This document shows positions 1 through 8,828 of a stretch of 25,548 nt of DNA, in pieces (within the stretch, counting starts at the first letter, position 1; each line of letters begins with the position of its first letter). The DNA is from Chara braunii (taxonomy: Eukaryota > Streptophyta > Charophyceae > Charales > Characeae), in NCBI GenBank assembly GCA_003427395.1, contig BFEA01000383.1, positions 23,276 to 48,823 of the forward strand, in the 5' to 3' direction. Below the pieces are notes generated by a model. It did no database searches. It was given only the letters and a program-made list of their open reading frames with translations, and was not told the DNA's origin. Both the position numbers and the translations under genes were made by a program.

Positions 1-533
1 TCCGAAGGTCTGGCTATGCCTGTCTCCTTCCACGCTGAGCCGTTACCACTTCCGGTTCACGGGTAGCGCAGCAGCGATGTACACGGTACCAGCTGTCAAA
101 AGCCCTGAACCGATGTGCCCATCCTATCTATAGACTACAACTAGCCTAGACTCGACCTAGACCGCACTGACTGACCGACCGGTACCATATCTGTTTCGGC
201 CTCTCGACCTCTATCGGACCCGGCTATAGGCTATAGGACCGTCTATCAGAATAGGCCCTTAGGGCCTGTCTGTCCTAGGGGTAGCCCGGGCCTGCTATTC
301 GCAGTTAGGGTAGCTGTAGCGAAGTCGGTTAGTACCGGGCCTGTATTTTGCCCGAATTTGTAGATATGTCCCTCATGAATCTCCCTCACAGGTAGGTCTC
401 TCTGTAAGCCCTCAGCCAAACAAAATTGCGAATCTGTCCTGCCTATAGTACAGCCTCGACAGAGTGAGGCTACAGGCGACCAGAAAACAGCAAGTCATTG
501 CAGCTTCGCCCTCACAGGTAAGCTCGGTCTTTC
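1..533. other. Gene-free stretch upstream of a polypurine tract
   Basis: No coding signal is visible on either strand. The first 350 bases are rich in short CTAG, GGACC and GGCCC words, including a doubled GGCTATA at about 222-234. Because a polypurine tract and an LTR start lie immediately downstream, this may be the degenerate 3' internal end of a plus-strand retroelement that begins outside the window. I see no residual integrase or chromodomain codons to confirm that. Confidence 0.4.
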
Positions 534-546
534 AAGGAGGAGGGGG
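534..546 (+). other. Polypurine tract candidate
   Basis: AAGGAGGAGGGGG is followed directly by TGTGG, the expected start of an LTR. The tract resembles the one abutting the LTR at 13001 (minus strand AAAAGGAGGAGGGAA then TGTGAGG). In LTR retrotransposons this tract primes plus-strand DNA synthesis and sits just before the 3' LTR. Confidence 0.5.
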
Positions 547-883
547 TGTGGCATATTGCGCAGCCACATGGGCCTGCAGGGCCCGACCAGACGGAAAATC
601 AGGGCCCTACAACCCTGTGTCGTTTCAGCCTGAAAGCCTGAAAACGTGGGCCATTTGCAGGCCCTCATAAAGTCGACCTACCCTGAAACTCAGGCACCAG
701 ACCAGGGTTTAGCACAGGCCAATTTTGGGCCTGTTTCAAGACAACCTTTGTTTGAACTTCAACGCCAGGGTCTGGCACGTTTCGGCATTGGCAAGAGCAG
801 CCTCCCGGATGGGCCAGCACTATATAGAACTGGCCAGCCCTGCAGGCTGCAGGTAGTTTATAGGGACTTCCCAGACAGTTCAC

Positions 884-960
884 GGGCACTTCACATGCAG
901 GAGGCAGGAGGCAGTCTTCAGGGGCACTTCACGTGCAGGAGGCAGGAGGCAGTTTTCAGG
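884..960 (+). repeat. 38-bp direct repeat, two copies
   Basis: GGCACTTCACRTGCAGGAGG followed by CAGGAGGCAGTYTTCAGG occurs twice with a 38-bp period and two visible differences. It lies just downstream of the TATA box of the candidate LTR, so it would fall in the R/U5 leader. Confidence 0.75.
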
Positions 961-1174
961 ATTTGGCAGCAGCACTCTGGAGGAGCGCTGCAGTTGTAGT
1001 AGTAGTAGCGTTAGGAGTAGCCTTCAGCGCTGGGCACTAGTAGGAGCTAGGGTAGCGTTCGAGAGACAGAGAGAGGGTTGGCGGAGGCCAGGGAGACTTA
1101 CCTGTGGCGCCATAGCTCCAGCTTCGTCTTCGAGGTACCTGCAACAAGGCGCCACCTTCACAGGTTAGTACCGG

Positions 1175-1178
<4 letters not shown>

Positions 1179-1251
<73 letters not shown>

Positions 1252-1305
1252 CTTCTTCCTCTTNAGAGAGAGAGAGAGAGAGAGAGAGTTCTTCTTCTTC
1301 CTCTT
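1179..1305 (+). repeat. (AG)n microsatellite with an N and duplicated flank
   Basis: About 34 AG units (1179-1246) are followed by TTCTTCTTCTTCCTCTT (1247-1263) and a single N (1264). Then come 12 more AG units (1265-1288) and an exact second copy of the same 17-base pyrimidine flank (1289-1305). Repeated sequence on both sides of an N is typical of an unresolved assembly join, so the true locus may hold one microsatellite. Confidence 0.9.
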
Positions 1306-1489
1306 CTAAGTCCACCATCTCTCCCTCACCCTCTCGCCACCTGACTTCTCAGTATCTGCGGAGTACGAGAGCGAGAGAGCTTGGCGACTTTGGGACTTGA
1401 CGACATTTGGATCCAGACTCGACATTGGGATTGAGACATTGGACGAGGGATTATTTGGGACCTGTACTGAAGGCTTGGTGTTGACAACA

Positions 1490-2270
1490 TTCCCATCTTC
1501 TCCCTCTTCTTCGTCTAACCCCCCTCTTCTTCATCTGTGTATGGTTGGGGACTGGCGCATTCTTCCTGTGTGAGTGCCAGGCCCCTTCACACCATGGAAT
1601 GATGATGATGTATGTTGGGTCTGCATTGCAACATTGTTTGGTCTGATCATTGGTATATTAGCCTTCCGCTGCACTATCTTGTACTATGTGAGAGAGGTCG
1701 GTTCTTGTTCTGGTCTGCACCTTTACGGTATGCGACACTATGAGAGAGTGGTGCCACGTGGCACTTCTGTGTTATCGGGACTTATCAGACTAGTTACTGT
1801 TATTTGATTGATGACTTGGAGGGACAGGAATTCCGGAGAAGAAGTGGGATTGGTTGGGTTATTATTGTGTGATCTTCGACTACTTCTTCCACCTTCTCCC
1901 TTCTCTATCCTCCCTCCACTCTCTTCGTCTACTGTAACGAGATACTGTTGCAGATATCATTTTCACGTTAACTGGAGACTTTGTACAGATCTGAGACTAC
2001 TGGAACTTCGATGTCTGAGAGTATCTTCCTGACTGGGTTCATTACACAGTTCTCGATTGATGTGTGTCATCCTTGCGCAGGGGCCATGCTTATCTTCTCT
2101 GTATTGTTTCAATTCTAACGGAAGGACACAGATGGGCTATTTATGCCATTTAGATTTAGGATATTTCAATCTAGCCCACTCTAAGAGAATTGATTGAACA
2201 GGTCCACATATGGGGATCTGCTAAGGCTCTGCCTATTGGTGGGGAGCTGCGTCTGCACGTGGTGGCAAAG
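1490..2270. other. Gene-free stretch with one small hydrophobic ORF
   Basis: The only item of note is a 77-codon open frame at 1574-1807 (+) whose residues 13-40 form a hydrophobic run that could span a membrane. Its first ATG has no special context, the second ATG (inside ACACCATGG) is out of frame, and the rest shows no family signature. I treat it as chance. The remaining sequence is pyrimidine-rich (CTTCTTC, CCTCCC) and shows no repeat or RNA gene that I recognise. Confidence 0.4.
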
Positions 2271-2274
2271 ATTT

Positions 2275-2347
2275 GCCAACAGAGAGTCACCCCTGTTGGC
2301 GCTCAGGCCCATTTGGCACATGCGGGGGCTTGAGTCACCCCCTCAAG
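2275..2347 (+). other. Two adjacent hairpins with a shared loop motif
   Basis: GCCAACAG (2275-2282) pairs with CTGTTGGC (2293-2300), and CTTGAG (2329-2334) pairs with CTCAAG (2342-2347). Both loops contain GAGTCACCC or AGTCACCC. The function is unknown. They could be a degenerate duplicated structure or simple palindromes. Confidence 0.5.
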
Positions 2348-2513
2348 TTGCACAAGTGGAAAGAGATGACAGGGCTCCTCTGTAGGGTAGCTTTTTCTGC
2401 TTCTACCTCAGTTCACTGGTTTCAGTTCAGCAGAGTAACCCTGTCCTCCTCTCCGAGTCGCACAAGTGGAAAAGGAGGACAGAGTTCCTCTGTAGCATAG
2501 CTTTTTCTGCTCC
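2348..2513 (+). repeat. Direct repeat, about 54 bp, 110-bp spacing
   Basis: The segment starting GCACAAGTGGAAA and ending TAGCTTTTTCTGCT occurs at about 2349-2402 and again at about 2459-2512, with CACAAG at 2351 and 2461. Copies differ by a few substitutions and short indels. No coding frame is shared between them. Confidence 0.7.
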
Positions 2514-2560
2514 TGCCAGTGGAAGCCAAGACTACTGCCACCCGTGCCATGTCTCTCTTC

Positions 2561-2716
2561 CTCACCTTGTGAGAAAGTTGAACAGAAGGCCCAGCTGAGT
2601 CTACACCTGACCCTCATATCCAAATGTTCTACCTCTACCTCGCCTTGTGAGAAAGTTTAACAGAAGGCCCATCTGAGTTTATGACTGACCCTCATGAGCC
2701 AGACGTTCTACCAGCT
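2561..2716 (+). repeat. 78-bp tandem duplication
   Basis: CTCACCTTGTGAGAAAGTT at 2561 is repeated as CTCGCCTTGTGAGAAAGTT at 2639. The match continues through ACAGAAGGCCCA, CTGAGT, CTGACCCTCAT and GTTCTACC. Copies are diverged but collinear. Confidence 0.75.
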
Positions 2717-3340
2717 GGGTCCAGCCCAAACTAAGTCTTGCCTCCAGGCCCAAGAACCTTCCCCCACTGGCAGACCCAAACACGTTTCTACCAGCCACCA
2801 ACCCTTAAAAAATGCCCGTCCGTAATCAACCCCTGTGTTTAACAATGCAACTTGAAGCAGGGCTGGTCGCCGGATGGACCGGGGACCGCTACCCCATCGG
2901 CAGTCCTTCCGGTTGGACCGGCCGGTGGCCCAGGCCGGTTCCCTCCCGGTTGCCCCCAGCGCATTTTCGCTGGGGGCTGAATTTTTTATTTTGCCGGCGC
3001 GTATGTGTTCCCAAGGCCTCGTGGGGGCGGTCCCTGCCCCGCAATTTCGAAACCAGGTCCTGTAGGCCCGGATTTTGCAAGTACAGAAAGTGGCCAATCT
3101 TGGCCGCCGATCGTCACAGATCAGCGGCAAAGATCGCCCACGACCCCATTTCTATAAGAATAACGGGCAGACTATATCCGCCACTGATCTATGCAGATCA
3201 GCAGCGGAGAACAGCCATGCGTTTTCCCTAAGATGTGCGTCGGGTAGGCCCCTAATCCAATTTGTCATCTTGTGGTCCAATGGACCAGTTACCATAGGCA
3301 ACATCTGATGCTCTTTCACCCTTAGCCACGGGACCTAAAA
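2717..3340. other. GC-rich gene-free stretch with a strong hairpin
   Basis: At 2952-2977 a perfect 10-bp stem (GCCCCCAGCG / CGCTGGGGGC) encloses the loop CATTTT. It is surrounded by CCGG-rich sequence (CCGGTTGGACCGGCCGG at about 2909) that recurs near 4012 as CCGGTTGGACCGGGG. Long overlapping open frames exist on both strands here, but none shows a recognisable domain, and they look like a by-product of GC richness. No gene is called. Confidence 0.4.
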
Positions 3341-3470
3341 TATAGGGCGTTGCTGCACTACTCTCGACATGCACAAAAGACAAAAATCTTGGCGGTGTAT
3401 CTTTCCGAATTCTAGCGGAAGATTCACTCTCGTTTTGCACATTTCGAGAGTAGTGCAGCGAGGCCCATAT
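3341..3470. repeat. Foldback (long inverted-repeat) element, about 130 bp
   Basis: The left arm (3341-3378) runs TATAGGGC, GCTGCACTACTCTCGA, ATGCACAAAA. The right arm (3432-3470) is its reverse complement with few mismatches (GTTTTGCAC, TCGAGAGTAGTGCAGC, GGCCCATA). A second small stem, TCTTTCCG / CGGAAGA, sits at the tip around AATTCTAG. Folded as RNA or single-stranded DNA it would give one long hairpin. It could be a miniature foldback transposon or an inverted-repeat small-RNA precursor. No target duplication was recognised. Confidence 0.7.
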
Positions 3471-4970
3471 ACTTCTATCTATCTATCTCGAATGGACCTT
3501 GCTCCACTACATGTATCTGGACAGACTGCCAGACAAGATACTTCTGGACTGACGACTCACCTTATGTAGGAACCAACAAACAGAAAACGCTCTGCCTCCA
3601 CGAGCAGAAAGCTGGAACCATAACTTTTCTGCCGTCGAAATATACTCTGGAAGAGCTATAATTTCGGGCAAGGACCTCCTCTCATTATATGTGGCTCAGC
3701 TCGTGGGGTATCAATATCAAATGAAATACTCCACGAAGTGCTCCAGCGATGGCGGGGTCGGATAAGTGAACTTGCTTACTTGACCCTTCCCTGAGGAACC
3801 CGTAGTTGCCTGAATATGTCAATGATAACCCCCTGCCCCCCTCTCAAAGTCCCCTGAAAAATGTTGTACCTTAAAAATTTTATTGCGGATTCGGACAGCT
3901 CTTGAAGAGCGCAGTCGGAATCTGCCCAAGAAAAAAAAAAAAGAAGATATTTGGGCACTTTTTTTTCAAAACCGGTTTCCCGGTTCACCCCCCATGGTCT
4001 GGTCCGGCTCCGGTTGGACCGGGGTAGCTCAACCGGCCGGTTGCCGGCCCAGCACTGACTTGAAGGCCTTAGTGCAGGCCTAGGAGAAACTCCTGAGGGG
4101 AGCTCCCGCTTATCCGGATTGTTGGTTCTGAAAATCAAATGACCAGAAGTGAAGAACCTTTGGTAGGTGGGACCTCATGCCTGGAAGATCAAGAGGAACT
4201 TTCCACCCCTGCATACCTAGGGAAGTTTCTGCAAGAAGCTTTCCGCATAATTTTATCTGTTTATAGAATAAAGTTGAGAGTGTCTTTTTTGTTGATTGTT
4301 CAGTATTTCAAGAGGACCACCTGCGTTTCATTCAATGCGGAGGCAGTTGAAAGGGAGCTCTATCCTTATCATTATCGTCATCACTACTATCCTTCTCCTT
4401 ATCATTGAGGAACCCACGAGAGACGAACGCAAGTTGTTTGATCATGCCTCGGAAATAGCACCCGATAGAAGGTCTTGACAGCATGCAAGCCTGAAAAAAT
4501 TTTCAAAATAACTAAAATTCAGCACTAGATTGTGGCATTTTGTATGATACTTGCTGCGCACCTAAAGGAGGAAGAGGATGTACCTGGATGATTCTGAGCA
4601 ATTGACATGGCCATTGGTAGGCAGGCTTGTGGGCTGTCGGCAAAGAAGAGTGAGACCCCTGGTTCATCCCCCAGTCTGTGGGTTAAGAAGTGCGAGGAAA
4701 ATGGACAAGGAATGGGAATTGAATCAGTTGATGGAAGGGGAGGGGGAGAAAGAAAATCAAATTGAAATCATTGAATGGGAAAAAAGTTACGATACAGAAG
4801 AACAAAATGGCATACACACAAAATGAAACTGAATGCCACCGGAACAGAAACCAAATGAACCAAACCACAACGCAGAAGGAAAACACAAATAGAGTTACAG
4901 ATTAGATCACCCTCATCATCATGATTCAACTTAAACATAGTAAATACATAAATCATCTATCTATCTAATA
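3471..4970. other. Gene-free stretch, 1.5 kb
   Basis: No protein family is recognisable in any frame. Visible items are a CTATCTATCTATCT microsatellite near 3474-3489, a 12-base A run at about 3931-3942 followed by eight T at about 3960-3967, and CCGG-rich sequence at 4005-4045 echoing 2905-2940. There is also a purine-rich tract at 4690-4800. GGATAAG occurs in opposite orientations at about 3759 and 4110, which might mark ends of an old miniature transposon, but the arms are too short to be convincing. Confidence 0.35.
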
Positions 4971-5972
4971 TGCAAGGAAAATGAGCAATAGCGAGATGAC
5001 AATAATCAGATTGCACAATCACGTTGAAGGCCAGATACTATCACAGTATCCAGAAAGCAGGAATGCACCAATATAACACCAATGAAGATTCGTAACACTG
5101 AAAACCAATGTCAATGAGAGCTTGCTCTCGCTACCACCAACATGAGTGTCCAGGCCCTATCTCCCTACTGGGCGCTCGGCGCCCAGCCTACTTCCTACAC
5201 AGCTACTCTCTGCCTACTTATTGACAATGCAACTGTTGACGTCAGCAGCCTCCGAAGTACTTGAAGATGTCGCCCATGCAGACCATCGCCAATACCAGGT
5301 ATGTGCCCTCACATCATCATCATCATCATCATCCCTCTCTCTCTCCCCTGTCTTACTTCCACGTCTTCACTCTATACACCCGAAAACCACCCCTGCGCCT
5401 CACTGTAGTCCAAGCCCAACCAGCTATGGAGGCTGGGCTATGGCGCTGCCCTCAGCAGTGCCCTGCTCCCTGCACGACCGCACCCGCTAGCACCTTGCCT
5501 CTCAGCGCCAGCAGCAGTCTGCGAGCGTCCGCTCCAGCATTGCTGCCACTAGCATGCGAGTGCCTGAATGAGGCTGGCCGTGGCGAGCTCTTTCCTATAT
5601 GGAAAGAGCCTGCCTGCCTTCGCAGCCTGACTGGACTGGGCCTGGGCCCAAAAGCTTCTGGTAGGCCCCAGGATGCTGCGCTTGTGTTGCAGCTACTGGG
5701 CCTCTTTCGGTTAGGCCTCCCAACTGTCAGTGTATGAGGCTGCGATTCTCGCCCAGGGCCTGCATTCTTGGAAAGGACCAGAAGGCCGTGGAATGTCTTT
5801 GCTGCTCGGCCTGTATTTCCCTTCAACCAACTGGCGCGTCACAACTGTCCGGACCCCAAATACGAAATTGACAGCTGAGGGCCTCTCGTGATCAGTTAGG
5901 CCTGCCTTCACTTAGGGCGGGCGCAGATGCAACAGGAGCCCCTTAGGCCTGCCGGGGACCCAAATCCTCGCA
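4971..5972 (-). mobile_element. Solo LTR, 1002 bp, same family as the LTR at 12001
   Basis: It aligns end to end with 12001-13001. Both start on the plus strand with TGCAAGGAAAATGAGCAATA and end in CA (CTCGCA here, CTCACA there). Read on the minus strand, the LTR runs TGCGAGGATT...CTTGCA. Here no polypurine tract or pol sequence follows 5972, so it is a solo LTR, presumably left by recombination between two LTRs. AATA flanks both sides (4967-4970 and 5973-5976), compatible with a target-site duplication of 4 bp or a mutated 5 bp. Inside are a TATA box within a 9-bp-armed palindrome (5587-5609), GGCGC-TCG-GCGCC (5171-5183) and a CAT microsatellite (about 5312-5333). Open frames inside it are LTR noise. 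Confidence 0.88.
5587..5609 (-). promoter_or_regulatory. TATA box in a perfect palindrome (LTR promoter)
   Basis: Arms GCTCTTTCC (5587-5595) and GGAAAGAGC (5601-5609) enclose TATAT. On the minus strand this reads CATATAG. It lies about 370 nt from the LTR start, a usual place for the U3 core promoter, and is conserved base for base in the sister LTR at 12616-12638. Confidence 0.65.
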
Positions 5973-6807
5973 AATATCTATACTCTTAAAGCAAACGCCA
6001 GGTCTCGTGTGATGCTCCCATGCAAGACCACACCAAGCAATGTTGGGAAACCGTTGGCAGCACGGAAACGACTCGGCGAAAATGGCGGTGTGGAGGGCGG
6101 GAGAAATCGAGAATGAAAAGGTGCAAGTAAAACGGTTGGATCTGGGGTGGCCGTGCATTTGCATATACAAATATTATACATCCATGAGCACTTGCATGAG
6201 GACTTTTAGCACATGTCCAGGTCCGCCCATAAACGCTGGCAGATACATTTAAGATAGAGCTGTTGTGAGTACATGTTTGAGTTTCTTTTTTGTAGTTTCT
6301 GTTGGATTTTTTTTCCTTTTTTTTCCCCAAGTAAGATATGTTCTTCTCTTAATCACTTGCCTTCACTTTTTTCTCATCCCTCTTCCTCACACTACTACAT
6401 GAAAATTACTGCAATCAGACTTGTCTCGTACTTGCTCAGCATGTGTGCAAACAGATGAAGACACGACTTGGCGCATAGCGCCCACACAAAACTCGGAGAT
6501 AAAACGTGGTCAGGAACACAGCTCAGATTCAAACTTGTCTTGAATGGCTATGGCGCACAGCGCCAGACAACGATTCCCACCCGATCAACTGTATCCACCA
6601 GCAACTTATTTGCACACACACACGCACACTAGGATCACCCTGAATATCCTGCACACATACACACTCAACACACACACACTTCCTATCCTATCCTACGTGG
6701 AAGCTATGGCTGCCGTCTACCTCCTATGCTAACTTGCGGCTATGGCCACGTCTTCCTCCTCTTAGCCCTCTTCTTCCTCGGACACCTGCAGACCTCCGTA
6801 GTACAAG
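5973..6807. other. Gene-free stretch between LTRs
   Basis: No gene is visible. Two mini-palindromes GGCGC-ATA-GCGCC (6470-6482) and GGCGC-ACA-GCGCC (6552-6564) match the hairpin conserved in the LTRs of this window. A CA-rich patch lies at about 6613-6680 (CACACACACGCACAC, ACACACACACTTCC). Runs of T at about 6307-6326 separate these from the solo LTR. The pair of GGCGC hairpins suggests remnants of further LTR sequence, but I could not align the surroundings. Confidence 0.4.
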
Positions 6808-7240
6808 ACGCTCTGAAAGCGCTTCCGCATGGCTCACGGGCAGAATGAATGCATGACTTGACGCTCCCACTTTATTTATACTTCGGATCGTTGTTGGTCT
6901 GGCCTTTGACCCTGGGCCTGGGGTGTACACTTTGCGACTGGGACTGGGTACCGCTGACTGGACTAGGTAGGACTGGGACTTCCCTTTGCTGACTGTACTC
7001 GGACTGCCCCTTGCTGACTCACCTACAAACTGACTCCTAGGACCTACAAAGAGCCAGTTCTAGAGCTTCTAGAAGGCCATGGACTTGACCTTTTGGGACT
7101 GTAGCAGGTACGACCTACACTAACCCTATGACTCCTAAGACTAAGGTCTACGAGTCAAACCCACGTGACCGCACTATATACAGTAGCCGAACATACGACT
7201 TTCAGGGAGCAGGTCGCGGGTTCAAACACACAGGGTCCAA
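6808..7240 (-). repeat. LTR copy A (left), minus orientation
   Basis: It is collinear with 10313-10774. Shared blocks include GGCTCACGGGCAGAATGAAT, GACTCCTAGGACCTAC, TCTAGAGCTTCTAGAAGG, CCTATGACTCCTAAGACTAA and CAGTAGCCGAACATACGACT. Relative to the right copy it lacks about 30 bp near 6930. On the minus strand a TATA-like GTATAAATAAAG lies at about 6870-6882, close to the U5 end. The true outer edge may lie at about 7373, next to the polypurine tract; if so, the right copy has lost roughly 130 bp. Confidence 0.75.
7184..7227 (+). promoter_or_regulatory. Pol III A-box/B-box-like pair inside the LTR repeat
   Basis: TAGCCGAACATA (7184-7195) fits most of the internal A-box pattern TRGYNNAANNGG. 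GGTTCAAAC (7219-7227), inside AGGTCGCGGGTTCAAAC, fits the B-box GGTTCRANNC. The spacing of 35 bp is short for a tRNA but seen in tRNA-derived SINEs. The same pair occurs in the right copy (10719-10730 and 10754-10762, GGTTCGGAC). No tRNA cloverleaf can be folded around it. It may be a captured tRNA-derived fragment or chance. Confidence 0.3.
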
Positions 7241-7381
7241 CGGGTACTGTACATGGGTAGAGGGAAAGGTCTACGGATAGAGCCCTGGGTGATGCGTCTA
7301 TCACCGAAGTAGGTGAAAACCGTTTCACTCCCACTGGCCTAAACTTGAGGTCCTCTGAGAATACTTTAGTGCAAGATAGGA

Positions 7382-7402
7382 CCTTTTCCCTTCCTTTCTC
7401 TG
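7382..7402 (-). other. Polypurine tract candidate of the first pol element
   Basis: On the minus strand GAGAAAGGAAGGGAAAAGGTC lies just after the integrase C-terminal stop (7434) and before the LTR repeat. Its position matches the expected primer of plus-strand synthesis. TGCACTAAAG begins about 9 nt further on (minus strand) and could be the LTR start. A directly abutting TG is missing, which lowers confidence. Confidence 0.45.
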
Positions 7403-7433
7403 TCATAGGCATGGACTATGTCGGGAGCGGTTT

Positions 7434-8115
7434 CTAGAAGTTCGGTTCTTGTGAACCATCGGTTGTCCTCTGGTTCCGTGGACGAACTCTACCTCCGATT
7501 CTAAACACATCCTCTTCCACAGTGAGGTCTATATCGTATGTGCCATCCATATCCGGCGAAATCATCGATGGACGTGACGAAAATTGCTGACTCGTGACAC
7601 AAGGTAGTAACCTGGATGCATGGAAGACTGGGTATGTGTGGAGGTGTGGTGGAATTTCTACTGTGTAGGAAGGTCCGTCATCTCCACCTTTCACTTCTAG
7701 GACAAGCCATGGTCCCTTATACGCAGGTAACAACTTTTGTGAGATGTTTTCTTCTGGGGCGAACTCCTTCGATTTGACCCATACTATGTCGGTCACTCTC
7801 ACAATTTCCTTTTCATGTTGTAATGCAAACTCTTTAGTTTCAGGTGGCAGTCTCTGTATTTGGTCACGGTCCAGTCCTTCAAACGACCTTCGTGGTCTAA
7901 AGGACTTATGAAGTTCGTTAGGAGTCCGACAAGTAGCTAGATGAACACTGTTATTGTACTTTAGGAAGCATCTCATCCCAGTTAACCTGATCTGGTCTAA
8001 TGTACATCCTGAGTATCTGTTGCAGGATCTTATTCATTTGTTCATTCTGGTCGTTGGTCTCTGGATGACGGCTAGATGACAGGAGTAACTTAGAGTCGTA
8101 GACTCGCATAAGTTA
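7434..8115 (-). pseudogene. Ty3/gypsy integrase, end of core and C-terminal domain (broken)
   Basis: The integrase core's last part, read through one stop (TAA at 8113-8115), contains SSRHPETNDQNEQMNK. Here the glutamate (codon 8059-8061) is the third acid of the DDE triad, followed by MYIRPDQVNWDEMLP. A frameshift near 7970 leads into YNNSVHLATCRTPNELHK, the usual end of the core. The next 140 codons carry the SH3-like C-terminal domain (DIVWVKSKEFAPEENISQKL, KGPWLVLEV, HLHTYPVFHASRLLP). The chromodomain that would follow is reduced to a short unrecognisable tail (GGRVRPRNQR), whereas the second element in the window keeps a better one. The protein would insert retroelement cDNA into chromosomes; this copy cannot be made whole. 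Confidence 0.82.
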
Positions 8116-8593
8116 GTGCCAGCGCTGACTAGTAAACCGTGTATCCCTATCGCTAACTATGGATAACGGAATACTGTGTTCACTTACCCAAGAATCGAAA
8201 AACTTTTCTATGACTAACTTTGTACGTGCCTTAGAAGACAAAAGGACAAAAACTACATACTTGCTAAAGCGATCTACTATAACCATAACGTGGCTCTTGC
8301 CATGCCTACTCCTAACCCCAGCATCCATAAAATCGATGGACACAAACTCTCTGGGTCCTGAAGGGATAGGTGAGGGTTTGAGAAGACCTAATGGGGCTCG
8401 CGTCGTAGTTTTGTTGCGCTGGCATACTTTACAACTGCGGACGTGTTTTATGCAATCAACTTTCATGCCAAGCCATGTGTAGGCACGGGTCAGGTTGGCT
8501 AATGTTTGTTGCCAGCCAAAGTGCCATTTGTATTGTGGCATTCCCCTAGGATCAAACTCCGGATCTCTTCACTATTAGGAATGCACAATCTAT
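8116..8593 (-). pseudogene. Ty3/gypsy integrase, zinc-binding domain and core (broken)
   Basis: The zinc finger is split by a frameshift near 8525. GECHNTNG, with the first His, is in one frame; HFGWQQTL and the pair CKVC, with the second His and two Cys, are in the next. The core follows with FVSIDFMD (first catalytic Asp), IVDRFSKY and IVSDRDTRF (second catalytic Asp). A further frame change near 8620 joins the linker upstream. Residues and spacing match the HHCC-DDE integrases of plant Ty3/gypsy elements, so the identity is firm while the gene is dead. Confidence 0.85.
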
Positions 8594-8828
8594 CTACGAC
8601 GTCTGTCTTCTCGAATAGTAACCGTTTGTAGTGCGGCAGTTAGGTTCACTATCTCGAGCCTCTCTTACTCTCTTCATAAGGTCACTATAGATAGGGTCTT
8701 GAGCATATGCGTCTTTGACCTTTTGCTGCAAGTCAGTACCTATGTCTAGATAGTGAACTATAGCTCCAAAGTAGTCGACTCTCCAACTTAAAGCGTTTGT
8801 TACCACATTCTACCTACTTCCCTTTAAC
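8594..8828 (-). pseudogene. RNase H end and RNase H-integrase linker (broken)
   Basis: On the minus strand, after the 43-bp duplicated WAAEINQFDF segment, comes NVVTNALSWRVDYFGAIV. This matches the NVVADALSRR motif that closes RNase H in Ty3/gypsy polyproteins, with Ala-Asp changed to Thr-Asn and Arg to Trp. Then follows the linker DPIYSDLMKRVREA. The frame breaks before LLFEKTDVVDRLCIP of the integrase side. Together with 9398-9545 it shows that one RNase H gene has been split by the insertion at 8872-9397. Confidence 0.75.

Larger units (their letters stand above)
547..1489 (+). repeat. Probable LTR (3' LTR of a plus-strand element), right edge uncertain
   Basis: It starts with TGTGGCATATT right after a polypurine tract. 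A TATATA box at 821-826 is framed by inverted arms GGCCAG (812-817) and CTGGCC (830-835). Downstream lie a 38-bp duplication (about 884-960) and an AG microsatellite. The end is a guess: AACA at 1486-1489 is one possible CA terminus, chosen because the LTRs elsewhere in the window are about 920-1000 bp long. No second copy is present in the window, so both boundaries rest on motifs alone. GC-rich words such as GCACAGGCC resemble those in the LTR at 21598, but I could not align them convincingly. Confidence 0.4.

Noticed and set aside
1574-1807. 77-codon ORF with a possible membrane segment
   Set aside because: Short, no family motif, no supporting context, and the hydrophobic run fits its T-rich composition.
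2708-3231. Overlapping ORFs of about 140 codons on both strands
   Set aside because: Mutually overlapping on opposite strands in GC-rich DNA, with no recognisable domain.
3752-4129. Miniature transposon bounded by inverted GGATAAG
   Set aside because: Arm similarity is limited to about 7 bp plus a loose CCCTSAGGA match, and no flanking duplication was found.
5146-5911. ORFs up to 158 codons within the solo LTR
   Set aside because: They lie inside a defined LTR, and the sister LTR at 12001 does not preserve the same frame or length, as expected for non-coding sequence.
7211-7240. tRNA gene suggested by a T-arm-like GGTTCAAAC
   Set aside because: No acceptor stem, anticodon arm or D-arm can be arranged around it. 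Kept only as a possible Pol III box in the LTR.
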